The notes beneath the pieces are model-generated. The model did not search any database. It saw nothing but the letters and a program-made list of their open reading frames with translations, and was not told the DNA's origin. Positions 1-9,309 of a stretch of DNA of 64,000 nt are shown here, piece by piece; positions within the stretch are counted from its first letter, which is position 1, and each line of letters begins with the position of its first letter. The position numbers and the translations under genes are program-made. Origin of the DNA: Bacteroidales bacterium (GTDB lineage: Bacteria; Bacteroidota; Bacteroidia; Bacteroidales; UBA932). Location of the stretch: assembly GCA_016287075.1 (NCBI GenBank), contig JAEEVC010000008.1, forward strand, positions 1 to 64,000, given 5' to 3'.

Positions 1-314
1 GTTTCGAAAATGTAGCGCGTCTGCTCATGGGTAAGCCTGCTGCCTTCGATATGGTTGGAATTGTAAGTGAGGTCAATCTGGGTTCTATGGTAGATGCCCC
101 CGTTCACTTTTCCTGCTTTTTCCTCCCTGAGGCGCTTCATAAGTGGACTGACCCTGCGTTTCCCCTTTCTGGGCAGCGGGGTATCGGCAGGAATGATCCA
201 GGTCTTTCCCGAAAGAAAAGCCCCGTCCATTTTGCCTTCGCTGCACCAGTTTCGCACAGTGCGTTCAGAAAGGTTATGCAATTCTGCATATTGACTGACA
301 GTAATGAATTCCAT
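1..314 (-). CDS. Fic-family protein with N-terminal HTH, 5' part only (partial)
   Basis: The gene enters from the left edge; about 104 N-terminal residues are visible. Residues 1-45 form an excisionase/MerR-like helix-turn-helix (MEFITVSQYAELHNLSERTV, then a GKTWIIP wing). After a basic linker comes SNHIEGSRLT. This fits the (S/T)xxxE(G/N) inhibitory helix of N-terminally autoinhibited Fic AMP-transferases. The catalytic HPFxxGNG loop would lie outside the window, so the enzymatic call is inferred. Fic enzymes transfer AMP or related groups to target hydroxyls, and the HTH suggests self-regulation or DNA binding. The ATG at 314 is preceded by a good -7 box at 348-355. Palindromic 8-mers around the promoter suggest autoregulation. 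Confidence 0.75.
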   Translation of the reverse strand, partial: MEFITVSQYAELHNLSERTVRNWCSEGKMDGAFLSGKTWIIPADTPLPRKGKRRVSPLMKRLREEKAGKVNGGIYHRTQIDLTYNSNHIEGSRLTHEQTRYIFE

Positions 315-318
315 AATC

Positions 319-381
319 TATCGGCAATTAATGCTTCTATGCCGATACAAATATAACAATTCTTGCCGATATCGGCAAGAA
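319..381 (-). promoter_or_regulatory. Promoter and palindromic operators of the Fic gene
   Basis: On the minus strand a -7 box TATATTTG lies at 348-355, with a TTG at 376-378 placed 20 nt upstream as -33 element. A perfect 22-bp palindrome, TTCTTGCCGAT/ATCGGCAAGAA, covers 360-381 and overlaps the -33 region. The same 8-mer, TATCGGCA or its complement, recurs at 319-326 and 340-347, flanking the predicted transcription start. Four half-sites of one 8-mer across about 60 bp strongly suggest repressor operators, most simply for the HTH of the Fic protein itself. Confidence 0.7.
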
Positions 382-396
382 TAGAATGGCTATTTA

Positions 397-424
397 GAAA
401 AAAAGCACCTGCAATGCAAGTGCT
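397..424 (-). terminator. Rho-independent terminator after tRNA-fMet
   Basis: Reading the minus strand, the hairpin AGCACTTGC/GCAGGTGCT (404-424, one mismatch) is followed by a run of seven T residues. It lies just downstream of the initiator tRNA. Confidence 0.75.
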
Positions 425-431
425 TTCTAAG

Positions 432-504
<73 letters not shown>

Positions 505-515
505 GTATTGGACTG

Positions 516-547
516 CAAAGGTAAGGACTTTTTTTGAATTGACCAAA
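516..547 (-). promoter_or_regulatory. Promoter of tRNA-fMet
   Basis: On the minus strand a -33 element TTTGG (543-547) and a -7 box TACCTTTG (516-523) are separated by 19 nt, the classic Bacteroidota sigma-ABfr layout. The box ends 11 bp before the mature tRNA. Confidence 0.75.
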
Positions 548-561
548 TCTTTTTGCCGGCC

Positions 562-1932
562 TCAGGCCAAAAAGGCCAGGAGGGCGTCCGGATCGGCGGC
601 GGGGAAGGCCTTCTGCTCGCCGGTGATGAGGTTTTTGACGTTGACGGTCCCCGCGGCGATTTCGTCCGTGCCGTTGATGGAGATGAAGGGGATGTTCTTC
701 CGGGCGGCGTAGTCGAACTGCTTCTTGAGTTTGCCGGCGTCGGGCCAGACCTCGACGGAGACGCCGCGTTCCCGCAGCGTCCGGGCGAGCGGAAGGACGT
801 AGCGGAGTTCCTCCGCGCCCATGACCGCGAAGAGCAGCCGTGTGCCGGTGGCGAGGTCGGCGGGGAATTTGCCGAGCCCTTTGAGGACGTCGTAAATGCG
901 GTCGGCGCCGAAGGAGATGCCGACGCCGGACAGGTCCGGGAGGCCGAATATGCCGGTGAGATTGTCATAACGACCGCCGCCACAGATACTTCCGATCGGG
1001 AAATCGAGGGCCTTGACCTCGAAGATGGCGCCGGTGTAATAGTTGAGGCCGCGGGCGAGGGAGAGGTCGATCTCGACCCCCTGGGCAATCCCCGCCGCCG
1101 CGATGAGGCCGAAGAGCTCCTCGAGTTCGTCGAGGCCCCTGAGGCCGGTTTCGGACACGATGCCGGAGGCGGAACCGCCGTTCATGAGCCCCCGCATGGT
1201 GGAAAGTTTCTCTTCCGTGGAGCCGGAAAGGAGGAGGATCGGGCGCAGCACGGCGACGGCTTCGGCGCTGAGTCCCTTGTCCATCATCTCTTCCTCGACC
1301 TTCTCCAGGCCGATCTTGTCGAGCTTGTCGATGGCGACGGTGATGTCGACCACCCGCTCCGGGAATCCGCAGATTTCCGCGAAGCCGGTGAGGACCTTGC
1401 GGTTGTTGACCTTGATGAGCACGCGGACATCCAGCAGGGAGAACACGCGGTCCACGATCTGGACCAGTTCGAGTTCATTGATCTGGGACCGCGAACCGAC
1501 GACGTCCACGTCGCACTGGTAGAATTCGCGGTAGCGGCCTTTCTGCGGCCGGTCGGCCCGCCAGACGGGCTGGATCTGGAAACGCTTGAACGGGAAGGAA
1601 ATCTCGTTCTGGTGCTGGACGACAAAGCGGGCGAACGGCACGGTCAGGTCGTACCGCAGCCCCTTCTCGCAGATCTGGGGCACGACCGGCCTGTCCGGAT
1701 CGATGCCGGCGAAAGCGTCCCCGGAATTGAGGATCCGGAACAGGAGCTTGTCGCCTTCGTCGCCGTATTTGCCGAGCAGGGTGGAGAGGTTCTCCATGGC
1801 CGGCGTCTCGATCTGGCGGTAGCCGTAGGTCCGGAACACGCTCCGGATGGTGTCGAAGATATAGTTCCGTTCGGCCATTTCCTGCTGGCCGAAGTCGCGG
1901 GTCCCCTTGGGGATGGAAGGTTTCTGTGCCAT
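562..1932 (-). CDS. hisS: Histidyl-tRNA synthetase
   Basis: Charges tRNA-His in the cytoplasm (class II aminoacyl-tRNA synthetase). The 456 residues match family length. Visible landmarks are [11 protein letters not shown] (about 93-103), the motif 2 region with PVWRADRP and FYQCDVD (122-143), the histidine-specific [10 protein letters not shown] (292-301) and motif 3 GGGRYDNL (318-325). A C-terminal alpha/beta anticodon domain follows. The start [14 protein letters not shown] is the usual HisRS N terminus. A minus-strand -7 box, TATCTTTG, lies at 1955-1962, back to back with the esterase promoter. tRNA-fMet follows in the same direction about 60 bp downstream but has its own promoter. Confidence 0.97.
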   Translation of the reverse strand: MAQKPSIPKGTRDFGQQEMAERNYIFDTIRSVFRTYGYRQIETPAMENLSTLLGKYGDEGDKLLFRILNSGDAFAGIDPDRPVVPQICEKGLRYDLTVPFARFVVQHQNEISFPFKRFQIQPVWRADRPQKGRYREFYQCDVDVVGSRSQINELELVQIVDRVFSLLDVRVLIKVNNRKVLTGFAEICGFPERVVDITVAIDKLDKIGLEKVEEEMMDKGLSAEAVAVLRPILLLSGSTEEKLSTMRGLMNGGSASGIVSETGLRGLDELEELFGLIAAAGIAQGVEIDLSLARGLNYYTGAIFEVKALDFPIGSICGGGRYDNLTGIFGLPDLSGVGISFGADRIYDVLKGLGKFPADLATGTRLLFAVMGAEELRYVLPLARTLRERGVSVEVWPDAGKLKKQFDYAARKNIPFISINGTDEIAAGTVNVKNLITGEQKAFPAADPDALLAFLA

Positions 1933-1984
1933 TCGTCTTTGTCGTTTCGAACTGCAAAGATAGGCAAAATCGGGCGATTTTTCT

Positions 1985-1992
1985 TATCTTTG
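1985..1992 (+). promoter_or_regulatory. -7 box of the secreted esterase gene
   Basis: TATCTTTG sits 18 bp before the ATG at 2011. It diverges from the hisS -7 box at 1955-1962, leaving about 22 bp between the two boxes, so the promoters overlap. Confidence 0.6.
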
Positions 1993-2010
1993 TCCTTCTC
2001 TCTGATACAG

Positions 2011-2835
2011 ATGGGTAAATGGCTCTCATTCCTGGCGGCGCTGCTGCTGCCCTTTGCCGCCGCGGCGCAGTCGTCCGCGGCAGGGGAGGAGCAGCTCCTG
2101 CAGTACCGCGACTCCGTCAAGAACGGCTATAATTTCCTGCTGTACCTGCCGGCGTCCTATGCGACACGGACCGATCTCCCGCTGATCCTCTGCCTGCATG
2201 GCGGCAGCCTGATCGGCAGCGATCTCAACACGGTCACCCACTATGGCTGCGTGGATGCCCTTCGCCGCGGGCGGGACATCAATGCGGTCATCATCTCTCC
2301 GCAATGCCCGTCCATGGGGTGGAATCCCGAGCGCCTGATGCGGGTGGTGGACTGGGTCCGCGAACGCTACCATACGGATCTGAACCGCTTCTATGTCATG
2401 GGTTTAAGCATGGGCGGCTGGGGGACCTTCAAGATGGTCGCGGCCTATCCGGACAAGATTGCGGCCGCCATCGCGATGTGCGGCGGCTACACCGGGCCGG
2501 TCGAACCGCTGACGGAAGTCCCGCTCTGGATCATCCACGGCACGGAGGACGAGGTGACCTCCTTCTCCCATTCCAACTCGCTCGTGAAAAAGATGATCCG
2601 CACCGGACAGGCCGACCGCGTCCATTTCTCCTGGCTGTACGGCTGCAACCATTCCATCCTCGCGCGGATCTATCTCCTGCCCCAGCCCTATGACTGGCTT
2701 TTCTCGCATTCGCTCCGGGATTACCGCCGCCCGGCGAACCACGAAGCCGAGATCGACCCTTCCGACCTGGACGCGGCCTACATGCGCCTCGATCCGGCCA
2801 AGGCACGGAAACTGCCGGTCCGGAAACCCCGTTAG
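2011..2835 (+). CDS. Secreted alpha/beta-hydrolase (esterase/phospholipase-like)
   Basis: A 274-residue serine hydrolase with a signal peptide (hydrophobic residues 5-19, likely cleavage after AAAAQ). The oxyanion strand LHGGS lies at 62-66, the nucleophile elbow GLSMGG puts Ser at 133, the acid is Asp180 in HGTEDEV and the catalytic His is about 214 in GCNHS. The layout matches the predicted-peptidase/PHB-depolymerase-like or feruloyl-esterase group. The substrate cannot be read from sequence; acetylated or feruloylated polysaccharides are typical for the group. A much longer ORF reading through from 553 exists only because the hisS antisense frame is open. The ATG at 2011 is supported by the promoter just upstream. 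Confidence 0.85.
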   Translation: MGKWLSFLAALLLPFAAAAQSSAAGEEQLLQYRDSVKNGYNFLLYLPASYATRTDLPLILCLHGGSLIGSDLNTVTHYGCVDALRRGRDINAVIISPQCPSMGWNPERLMRVVDWVRERYHTDLNRFYVMGLSMGGWGTFKMVAAYPDKIAAAIAMCGGYTGPVEPLTEVPLWIIHGTEDEVTSFSHSNSLVKKMIRTGQADRVHFSWLYGCNHSILARIYLLPQPYDWLFSHSLRDYRRPANHEAEIDPSDLDAAYMRLDPAKARKLPVRKPR

Positions 2836-2867
2836 TCCTACGTTGTAAATAATTAATATGCAATAAG

Positions 2868-4658
2868 ATGAAAGATTTTGTCAAAATGGTGCTGGCCGTC
2901 CTCTGCGGCCTGTTCATCGTCTGGATCCTCGGATTTATCTTCCTCGTCGGCATGGCAGGTTCGGCCGCGCTTTCCGGCGGCTCCAAGCCGGTCCTTCCGC
3001 GCGAAGGGGTCCTGGACATCAATTATGACGAATTCGTCCTCGCCGAACAGACGCAGGAGCTCTCCTTCAATAGCCCTGCCGCGTTCATGGGCGGTGCCCA
3101 GATTCCCACCGTCGGCCTCTGGGACGCGGTCCAGTCGATCAAGGCGGCCGCCGCGGACCCTTCCGTCAAATACATCCTCCTGCGCGGCGACGCCGTCATC
3201 GGCGGTATCTCCGACCTCGAGGAATTCCGGGCGGCCCTGGTGGACTTCCGCAAGAGCGGCAAGGCCGTCGTCGCCTATACGGAAAACCCGGGCAACGGGA
3301 CCTATTACCTGAATACGGCGGCCGACAGGATCTTCATGTGCGAGACCCATGGCGGCATGTCCCAGCTCATCGGACTCTCCGGGCGGATGGTTTTCCTGAA
3401 GGACCTGCTTGACAAGTTCGGCGTCCACTACCAGCTCATCCGCCACGGCAAATTCAAGTCTGCCGGGGAGATGTTCATCAAGAACGCCCCGAGCGAGGAG
3501 AACCTCCTGCAGCACAAGGAGATGATCCAGTCCATCTGGAAGACCTGCTCGGGCGTGATGGCTGAGAGCCGCGGCATCGAAGAGGCGGCGTTCAACGACC
3601 TCATCGACAACCTCAAGCTCAATTTTCCGGAGGATTTCCTGCTCTCCGGGCTCGTGGATTCCCTGGTGAACCATGAGAAACTCGTCGACAAGCTCTGCAC
3701 CCTGGCGATGGTCGAAAGCAAGGATGACCTTCACCTGATCCCGTTCGCCGATTATGTCGCGGCGAAGGCTCCTTCCGCCACCGGCGGCAAGACCAACGTC
3801 GCCGTCATTTTCGCCGACGGCGACATTGTCGACGGGGATGAACTCCAGAACATGGCCGGCGACCGTTTCGTCCGCGTCATTGACGAAGTCCGCCGCGACA
3901 AGTCCGTCAAGGCGGTGGTCCTGCGGGTCAATTCCCCGGGCGGCAGCGTCATGGCGTCCGCCAAGATCAAGGATGCCCTCGACCTGCTGAAGGCGGAGAA
4001 GCCCCTGGTCGCCTCCTATGGAAACTACGCCGCATCAGGCGGTTACTGGATTTCCAACGGCTGTGAGAAGATCTATTCGGATGCGACCTGCCTGACCGGT
4101 TCCATCGGCGTTTTCAGCCTGATCCCGGAATTCAGCAAGACCGTCAAGGATGTCGCCCACGTCAATGTCGTTACGGTCGGATCCAACAAGCACAGCGACA
4201 TGTTCTCTCTGGTCCGTCCTTTCGACGGGGAGGAGACAGCCTATCTCCAGGCTTATGTCGAGGATATCTACACGCAGTTCGTGAACATGGTCGCCGAAGG
4301 CCGCGACATGACCCCGGAAGCGGTCGACGAGATTGCCCAGGGCCGTGTCTGGACGGGTGCGGAGGCCCTCGGCATCGGGCTGGTGGATGAGATCGGCACG
4401 CTCGGCGATGCGGTGGCGTATGCCGCCTCCCTCGCCGGCCTGGTCTCCGAGTCCGATTACCAGGTGGCCGCTTTCCCGCGTCCGCTGACGGCGATGGAGC
4501 AGATCATGGAGATGATGGGGATGAGCAAGCGCGACAAGTCCATCCTTGCCGGGACGCCTTTCGCCGCCATCGGCCGTACGCTCGAAAAAGTCGCCAGGGA
4601 CGCCGAACAGCCTGCCCGGGTCTTCGCTGCGATGCCTTACAGCATCGAGATCCGCTAA
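2868..4658 (+). CDS. sppA: Signal peptide peptidase SppA, 67 kDa (tandem-domain) type
   Basis: A membrane-bound S49 serine protease that degrades cleaved signal peptides. At 596 residues it is the long, two-domain form. An N-terminal membrane anchor spans about 7-32. The N-terminal domain supplies the catalytic lysine (HGKFKSAG, Lys about 197). The C-terminal domain supplies the nucleophile in YAASGGYW (Ser about 390), preceded by the NSPGGS strand. This split of Lys and Ser across the two halves is characteristic. It is followed 27 bp later by a HAD hydrolase in the same direction, perhaps cotranscribed. No strong promoter box was found in the 32-bp gap after the esterase, so read-through is possible. 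Confidence 0.95.
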   Translation: MKDFVKMVLAVLCGLFIVWILGFIFLVGMAGSAALSGGSKPVLPREGVLDINYDEFVLAEQTQELSFNSPAAFMGGAQIPTVGLWDAVQSIKAAAADPSVKYILLRGDAVIGGISDLEEFRAALVDFRKSGKAVVAYTENPGNGTYYLNTAADRIFMCETHGGMSQLIGLSGRMVFLKDLLDKFGVHYQLIRHGKFKSAGEMFIKNAPSEENLLQHKEMIQSIWKTCSGVMAESRGIEEAAFNDLIDNLKLNFPEDFLLSGLVDSLVNHEKLVDKLCTLAMVESKDDLHLIPFADYVAAKAPSATGGKTNVAVIFADGDIVDGDELQNMAGDRFVRVIDEVRRDKSVKAVVLRVNSPGGSVMASAKIKDALDLLKAEKPLVASYGNYAASGGYWISNGCEKIYSDATCLTGSIGVFSLIPEFSKTVKDVAHVNVVTVGSNKHSDMFSLVRPFDGEETAYLQAYVEDIYTQFVNMVAEGRDMTPEAVDEIAQGRVWTGAEALGIGLVDEIGTLGDAVAYAASLAGLVSESDYQVAAFPRPLTAMEQIMEMMGMSKRDKSILAGTPFAAIGRTLEKVARDAEQPARVFAAMPYSIEIR

Positions 4659-4685
4659 TTCCGGAAACGCCTGTCCGACAGCGTA

Positions 4686-5366
4686 ATGGATACCAGCCGC
4701 ATCCGCCTTGTCGCGGTTGACGCCGACGACACGCTCTGGGATTGCCAGTCCTATTTCACCGCCGCCGAGCAGGTGTTCAAGGAGACCCTGCTCCCGTACG
4801 GGCCGCCGGAGGAGACCTTCGCGCGGCTCACCCGGCGGGAACTGGCCAACATGGATTCCCTCGGCTTCGGCGGCAAGGCCTTTACCCTGTCCCTGGTGGA
4901 AACGGCCATCTCCTATGGAGCCTCCACCGATGAAATCCACACCATCCTGCAGGCGGGGCGGGCGGTCATCGACCTGCCCGCCACGCCGCTGGACGGCGTC
5001 GTGGAGACGCTGGAGGCCCTTCGCGGCCGCTACCGGCTCATTCTCTACACCAAGGGGGACCTGCAGGAGCAGACGGCGAAAATCCGCCGCAGCGGCCTTG
5101 CTCCGCTCTTCGACGACGTCCTCATCGTCGCCCACAAGGACGAATCGTCCTACCGGCGCCTCTGCGAGGCGAACGGCTGCACGCCTGAGGCGTTCCTGAT
5201 GGTCGGCAATTCCTTCCGCTCCGACATCGACCCGGTCCTCCGGATCGGCGGCAGCGGCATCCATATCCCTTTCCATCTCTCCTGGGCCTACGAGGAAGTA
5301 GAAGAATATGACCACCCCCGCCTGGCGAAGGTGGCCACATTCAAGGAAATCCTCCGGTACCTCTAA
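4686..5366 (+). CDS. HAD-family hydrolase
   Basis: A 226-residue cytoplasmic haloacid-dehalogenase-type phosphatase. Motif I is DADDTLWD (nucleophile Asp12, general acid Asp14). Motif II lies in the YTKGD segment (about 119-123). Motif III/IV is in the MVGNSFRSDIDP stretch near the C terminus, where NS replaces the commoner GDS. A helical cap occupies about 25-95. The substrate is unknown. It overlaps the converging GDPD-GH31 gene by 4 bp at the stop codons. Confidence 0.85.
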   Translation: MDTSRIRLVAVDADDTLWDCQSYFTAAEQVFKETLLPYGPPEETFARLTRRELANMDSLGFGGKAFTLSLVETAISYGASTDEIHTILQAGRAVIDLPATPLDGVVETLEALRGRYRLILYTKGDLQEQTAKIRRSGLAPLFDDVLIVAHKDESSYRRLCEANGCTPEAFLMVGNSFRSDIDPVLRIGGSGIHIPFHLSWAYEEVEEYDHPRLAKVATFKEILRYL

Positions 5367-8300
5367 TAGACGCGGATCTGCGCCTTGAGCTTCGTCTTGA
5401 AGTCCGGCGTCAGGTTCAGGGCGTCGATTTCCCGGTCCAACTCATCCACGTTGATCATTTCCAGGTACTTCCCGGCATGGAAGCAGTCCTCCAGGATGAA
5501 ACTGGAGCACTGCGCCAGGTGCATGATGGGCTTCGGGAGAGCGGCATACGGGTCCTCCTTCGCGGCATAGACCAGCTTGGATTCGGGCGTAAGAGCCATC
5601 ATCCGTTTCATCATCGCCTTCTTGCCGCGCAGCAAAGCCTCGTGCGTGGCGGCATAGTCGTCATACGTCGCCTCGACGGTGACCGCCTGGGCGGCGTCCG
5701 CCTCGGCGAGATAGATGACGGCCGCGAGTTCCTTCCCGTCATAGCCCCATACGCTCTTACCCTCCTTCGCCTCCTTCCCGGCAAAACGGGAGTAGGGGAC
5801 TTCGGCGCCGTTGACGCGGACGGAGACGGGGGCGAAGACCCCTTCGAGCACGACGCGGAGCGTGCGCTTCGTGTCGATGCCGAGGTAGGAGCCCTCCCGG
5901 GCGCCGACGGTCAGTTTCAGCACCGCGGCGTCGGATTCCTTGGCCACATGGGTGACGGCATAGTCGGTATGGTAGGCCTGCGTCGAGCCATCGTCCTCAT
6001 AGACAGTCGTTTCTGACTTTCCGTGGCCCGGGGCGACGTAGAGGACGAGGGTGTTGTCCTTGTCCTGGAGGGACGCGATTTCGGGGGAAGCCATCGGGAT
6101 GACCGCGCCGGCCTTGACGAAATACGGGTTCTCGTTGATGGTGTACTCGAGGTCCGCCGTCGTGCCGCCCTTGTACAGCATGCCGGTCGCGGTGTCGTAC
6201 CAGTCGTTCCCGGCGGGGAACCACATGCTGCGCGGGGCCAGGCCGGTGACCTTGTCCACGGGCGTGCAGACGGTGGTGGCGAGGATGTCGTCGCCGAAGA
6301 AGAATTCCTCCTTCCAGCTGTAGGCATTCTCCTCTTCCGGATATTCATAATAGAGCGGGCGGCACATGGAAATGCCTGTGTCATAGGTCTGCCGCGCCGC
6401 GCCGTAGATGTACGGGGAGAGGTCGTAGCGGAGCCGGATGGCCCGCCGCATCGCGTCGAAATGGTCCGGGAAGACCCAGAAGCGCTTCTCCATCGTGGCG
6501 TCCTTGGTCGAGTGGGTCTTGAAGATCGGGGTGAAGACGCCGCTCTGGAGCCAGCGCGTGTAGAGTTCGGGGTCGGTTTCCTTCACCCCCGGGGGCTGCA
6601 TATGGCCGCCGATGTCGTGGCCCCAGTAGCCGTAGCCGACGTTGGAGGAGGTGGCGGTGAACCAGGGGAGGCAGGAGAGGACCTTCCAACTGGCCTGCGT
6701 GTCGCCGGAGAAGCCGATCTGGTAGCGGTGGCTGCCGATGCCGCCCCAGCGGTGATAGATCATCGGCCGGCGGGCGTAGGCACCCTCGTGCGCGCTCTGG
6801 CGCACGATGTCGTTGAAGAAGGTGTAATTGAGCCAGAAGGTGTTGGAGAGGCCTTCGGTGTATTTGCTGAGCCGCCACTGCTGCCAGTCGAGCCACCAGA
6901 AATCGACGCCCTGCCGCTCGAAGGGACGGATGACGGAATTGAAGTAGGCGTCGGCCCAGGCTTCCTGGTCGATGCGGAAAGGGACCGGGGCCTTGGTGCC
7001 GTCCTCCTTGATGTACCCCTTCGGCCCGTCGTAGTCGGAAGTCCTTGACAGATAGTCTTTCACGAAGCGGTCATAGGGCTCTTCATACGGCTGGATGCCG
7101 GAGGCGGGGTGGAGGTTGAGGGTCGTTTTGAGACCGAGGTCGTGGAGGTCCTGCAGGTGGTTGGCCGGGTTCGGGAAGAGGGTGGCATTCCAGGTGTAGC
7201 CGGTCCAGCCGATGCGCTGGCCGAATTCATCCTTGGGCGGGTTCGAGCGCCGGAGCGACCAGGTCTCGTGCCAGTCCATGTCGAGGACCATCACGTCGAT
7301 CGGGATGCCGAAGGAGCGGATCTGCTTGCCGAGGTCCACGAATTCGAAGTCGGAATACTGCCAGAACCGGCACCACCAGTAGCCGAGGGAATACTTCGGC
7401 GGCAGGGGAATGCGCCCGGCCACCTTCGTGAAATCGCTGACGGCAGCCTTGTAATCATGGCCGTAGGCGAACATGTAGAGGTCCTGCCGGTCGCCGGCCG
7501 GGCGGTTGGCAACCCAGTTCTTCCAGTCGCTCTTCACGGGGACGAACACCTGGCGGGTGCTCTCGTCGATGACGGCCCAGCCGTCACGGGAAGCGACGCC
7601 TTTGTCGAAGGGATCCCGTGTCTTGGTGTTGTCACCCGAATAGCCGTCGAGCGTGCGGGTCGTGCCGAGCAGGTTTCCGCTGTCGTCCATGCCGGGATGC
7701 CAGGTGACCTCCTTGGAAACGGGCCTGCCCTTCTTGTCGGTACCCGCGGGGAGGCTGAATGCAACGGACAGGTTCCCTTCGTCGAACTTGCCGTCGCCTT
7801 TGTAGGTCAGGGTCACATCGGCGGTCCTGATGGTGACTTTCTTCCCGGAGCGGCTGACCTTGAAGGCCGGGACGGGCAGCCGGCGGTTCACGATGCCGAG
7901 CGTCGCCCGGTCCTCGAACTGTCCGTCCTCCGCCCATTCCATCCGGATCAGCCGGGAAGTCAGGACGGTGAAGCGGGCGTTGCCGGCCGTGATGACGGCG
8001 CTGGGGTTGGCCAGCGGGTCATCCGTCACGGCAGGGATGTTGCGAAGTTCCTGTTCTCCAAGGATCTGGCGGACGAGTCCGGGTTCATTGGTCGTGATGC
8101 AGTCCACGCCGAGGCCGATCATCGCGCGGATGTCCTCCTCCCGGTCCACGGTCCAGACATTGACGCTCATGCCGAGGTCATGGGCTTCCGCGACCCACTC
8201 GGGATGCTTGTAGAAGTTCTTGTAGTGGTAGTCGATGCCGTTGATGCCTTTGGCGTGGAGTTCTGCCGGGGCGATGTCACCGTCGAGGTACTGGACCGTG

Positions 8301-8836
8301 AAGCCGGGGGCCTTGGTGACCAGCTGTTCGCAGATATTCATGCTGAAGGAAATGAAGATCGCCCGGGCCGGGTCGAAGAGCCCGTGCGCCTTCAGCGCGG
8401 CGATGGTCCTGTCGGTCAGCCGGTCCTCGCGCGCCTTGTCCTTCTGTGTCTTCAATTCGACGACGAGGACGGTCTCCGGTGCCTTTTCGCCCTGGGCGAG
8501 GTATTCGTCCAGGGTCGGGACCGGTTCGCCGTCCTTCAGGCGGAACCCCTGGAACGCCGCGTAGGGATTGTCCCAGATCCGGACCCCTTCGTGGTTGTTG
8601 TCGTGATGGACCAGGACGATGTCGTCGCTGGTCAGCTGGAGGTCGAACTCACTGCCCCACAGGTTCTTTTCCTGGGCCGCCCGGAGGGACGCGATGGAGT
8701 TCTGGGCCCCTTGGGCCGCCTCTGATTTCCAGTCGCCGCGGTGTGCGGCAATCTGCACCTTGTGCTGGCCGGAAGCCGCGCACGCGCCGAGAAGCGCCGC
8801 CGCGACAAGGGCCGTTTTCCGGAGAGATAGGATCAT
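5363..8836 (-). CDS. Two-domain GDPD-GH31 enzyme (glycerophosphodiesterase fused to family 31 glycosidase)
   Basis: An exported 1157-residue protein. The N terminus has a lipobox-like LLGAC (Cys19). Residues about 27-260 are a glycerophosphodiester phosphodiesterase domain: AHRGD (His32-Arg33), EFD (Glu63, Asp65), VHHD (77-79) and a terminal GVDCITTNEP strand. Residues about 280-475 resemble the GH31 N-terminal beta-sandwich. The GH31 barrel follows: IDVMVLDMDWHE, the nucleophile strand DFWWLDWQQW (Asp650) and the acid/base strand FSGDTQASW (Asp712). C-terminal beta domains run to about 1080, then a helical tail. DWQQ replaces the common DMNE, so alpha-glucosidase specificity should not be assumed. 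A -7 box, TATATTTG, lies at 8886-8893 on the minus strand. Confidence 0.9.
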   Translation of the reverse strand: MILSLRKTALVAAALLGACAASGQHKVQIAAHRGDWKSEAAQGAQNSIASLRAAQEKNLWGSEFDLQLTSDDIVLVHHDNNHEGVRIWDNPYAAFQGFRLKDGEPVPTLDEYLAQGEKAPETVLVVELKTQKDKAREDRLTDRTIAALKAHGLFDPARAIFISFSMNICEQLVTKAPGFTVQYLDGDIAPAELHAKGINGIDYHYKNFYKHPEWVAEAHDLGMSVNVWTVDREEDIRAMIGLGVDCITTNEPGLVRQILGEQELRNIPAVTDDPLANPSAVITAGNARFTVLTSRLIRMEWAEDGQFEDRATLGIVNRRLPVPAFKVSRSGKKVTIRTADVTLTYKGDGKFDEGNLSVAFSLPAGTDKKGRPVSKEVTWHPGMDDSGNLLGTTRTLDGYSGDNTKTRDPFDKGVASRDGWAVIDESTRQVFVPVKSDWKNWVANRPAGDRQDLYMFAYGHDYKAAVSDFTKVAGRIPLPPKYSLGYWWCRFWQYSDFEFVDLGKQIRSFGIPIDVMVLDMDWHETWSLRRSNPPKDEFGQRIGWTGYTWNATLFPNPANHLQDLHDLGLKTTLNLHPASGIQPYEEPYDRFVKDYLSRTSDYDGPKGYIKEDGTKAPVPFRIDQEAWADAYFNSVIRPFERQGVDFWWLDWQQWRLSKYTEGLSNTFWLNYTFFNDIVRQSAHEGAYARRPMIYHRWGGIGSHRYQIGFSGDTQASWKVLSCLPWFTATSSNVGYGYWGHDIGGHMQPPGVKETDPELYTRWLQSGVFTPIFKTHSTKDATMEKRFWVFPDHFDAMRRAIRLRYDLSPYIYGAARQTYDTGISMCRPLYYEYPEEENAYSWKEEFFFGDDILATTVCTPVDKVTGLAPRSMWFPAGNDWYDTATGMLYKGGTTADLEYTINENPYFVKAGAVIPMASPEIASLQDKDNTLVLYVAPGHGKSETTVYEDDGSTQAYHTDYAVTHVAKESDAAVLKLTVGAREGSYLGIDTKRTLRVVLEGVFAPVSVRVNGAEVPYSRFAGKEAKEGKSVWGYDGKELAAVIYLAEADAAQAVTVEATYDDYAATHEALLRGKKAMMKRMMALTPESKLVYAAKEDPYAALPKPIMHLAQCSSFILEDCFHAGKYLEMINVDELDREIDALNLTPDFKTKLKAQIRVY

Positions 8837-8913
8837 ATTGTCAGAAATTGGTTGTCAGTTTCGCCGGGGGCTGTCCCCGGAACAACAAATATACGAAAAA
8901 ATGAAGGAAGCTC

Positions 8914-8943
8914 TTGCAGATTCAAAAAAAAACCGTACCTTTG
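8914..8943 (+). promoter_or_regulatory. Promoter of tRNA-Asp
   Basis: TTG at 8914-8916 and TACCTTTG at 8936-8943 are separated by 19 nt. This is a textbook Bacteroidota -33/-7 pair, 38 bp before the tRNA. Confidence 0.75.
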
Positions 8944-8981
8944 TATCCGCTTTCCCAATGAAAGCACGTTCATTTCATCAC

Positions 8982-9056
8982 GGTGCGGTAGTTCAGTTTG
9001 GTTAGAATACCGGCCTGTCACGCCGGGGGTCGCGAGTTCGAGCCTCGTCCGCACCG
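8982..9056 (+). tRNA. tRNA-Asp (GTC)
   Basis: A 75-nt cloverleaf with acceptor stem GGTGCGG/CCGCACC and discriminator G73. The anticodon loop CTGTCAC sits on the stem CCGGC/GCCGG. CCA is not encoded. Confidence 0.92.
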
Positions 9057-9060
9057 CTTA

Positions 9061-9100
9061 AAACGGAGTTTGGGTCCCTGGACCTGAACTCCGTTTTTTT
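9061..9100 (+). terminator. Rho-independent terminator after tRNA-Asp
   Basis: AAACGGAGTT pairs with AACTCCGTTT across a 16-nt loop that can itself pair (GGGTCC/GGACC). A T-run follows immediately. Confidence 0.85.
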
Positions 9101-9146
9101 TGATATAATAGACATTTCTGGTTGGGCCCGGTACGAAGGACTTGTG

Positions 9147-9227
9147 AAATAATAACCTGCATTACCGGTGGCATTTACCCGGACAGGGCTGCGAAGCAGC
9201 AGACACCGGTGATGCAGGTTATTATTT
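9147..9227. repeat. Palindromic repeat family 1, single copy
   Basis: An 81-bp element bounded by inverted arms AAATAATAACCTGCAT and ATGCAGGTTATTATTT. With the adjoining ACCGGT the arms match at 22 of 23 positions. The core holds TTTACCCGGACAGGG and a GCTGC/GCAGC mini-hairpin. The same element recurs at 44009-44226 and 49981-50131. It lies between the tRNA-Asp terminator and a gene remnant, with no coding gene nearby. Confidence 0.9.
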
Positions 9228-9267
9228 CTGATTCACTAAAAACAGCTTTTATGGTCCCTTCTGCACC

Positions 9268-9303
9268 GCCAAAAAAACGGAGTCCGCCAGGGCTCCGTTT
9301 TTT
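9268..9303. terminator. Terminator-like hairpin
   Basis: The sequence AAAAAACGGAGTCCGCCAGGGCTCCGTTTTTT forms a stem (AAAACGGAG/CTCCGTTTT) with A-runs and T-runs on both sides, so it could terminate transcription from either side. On the minus strand it would close the thioredoxin-family remnant. Confidence 0.6.
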
Positions 9304-9309
9304 GTTGTG

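Noticed and set aside
553..2010. Long N-terminal extension of the esterase frame
   Set aside because: It lies antisense to hisS; the signal peptide at 2011 and promoter at 1985 set the true start.
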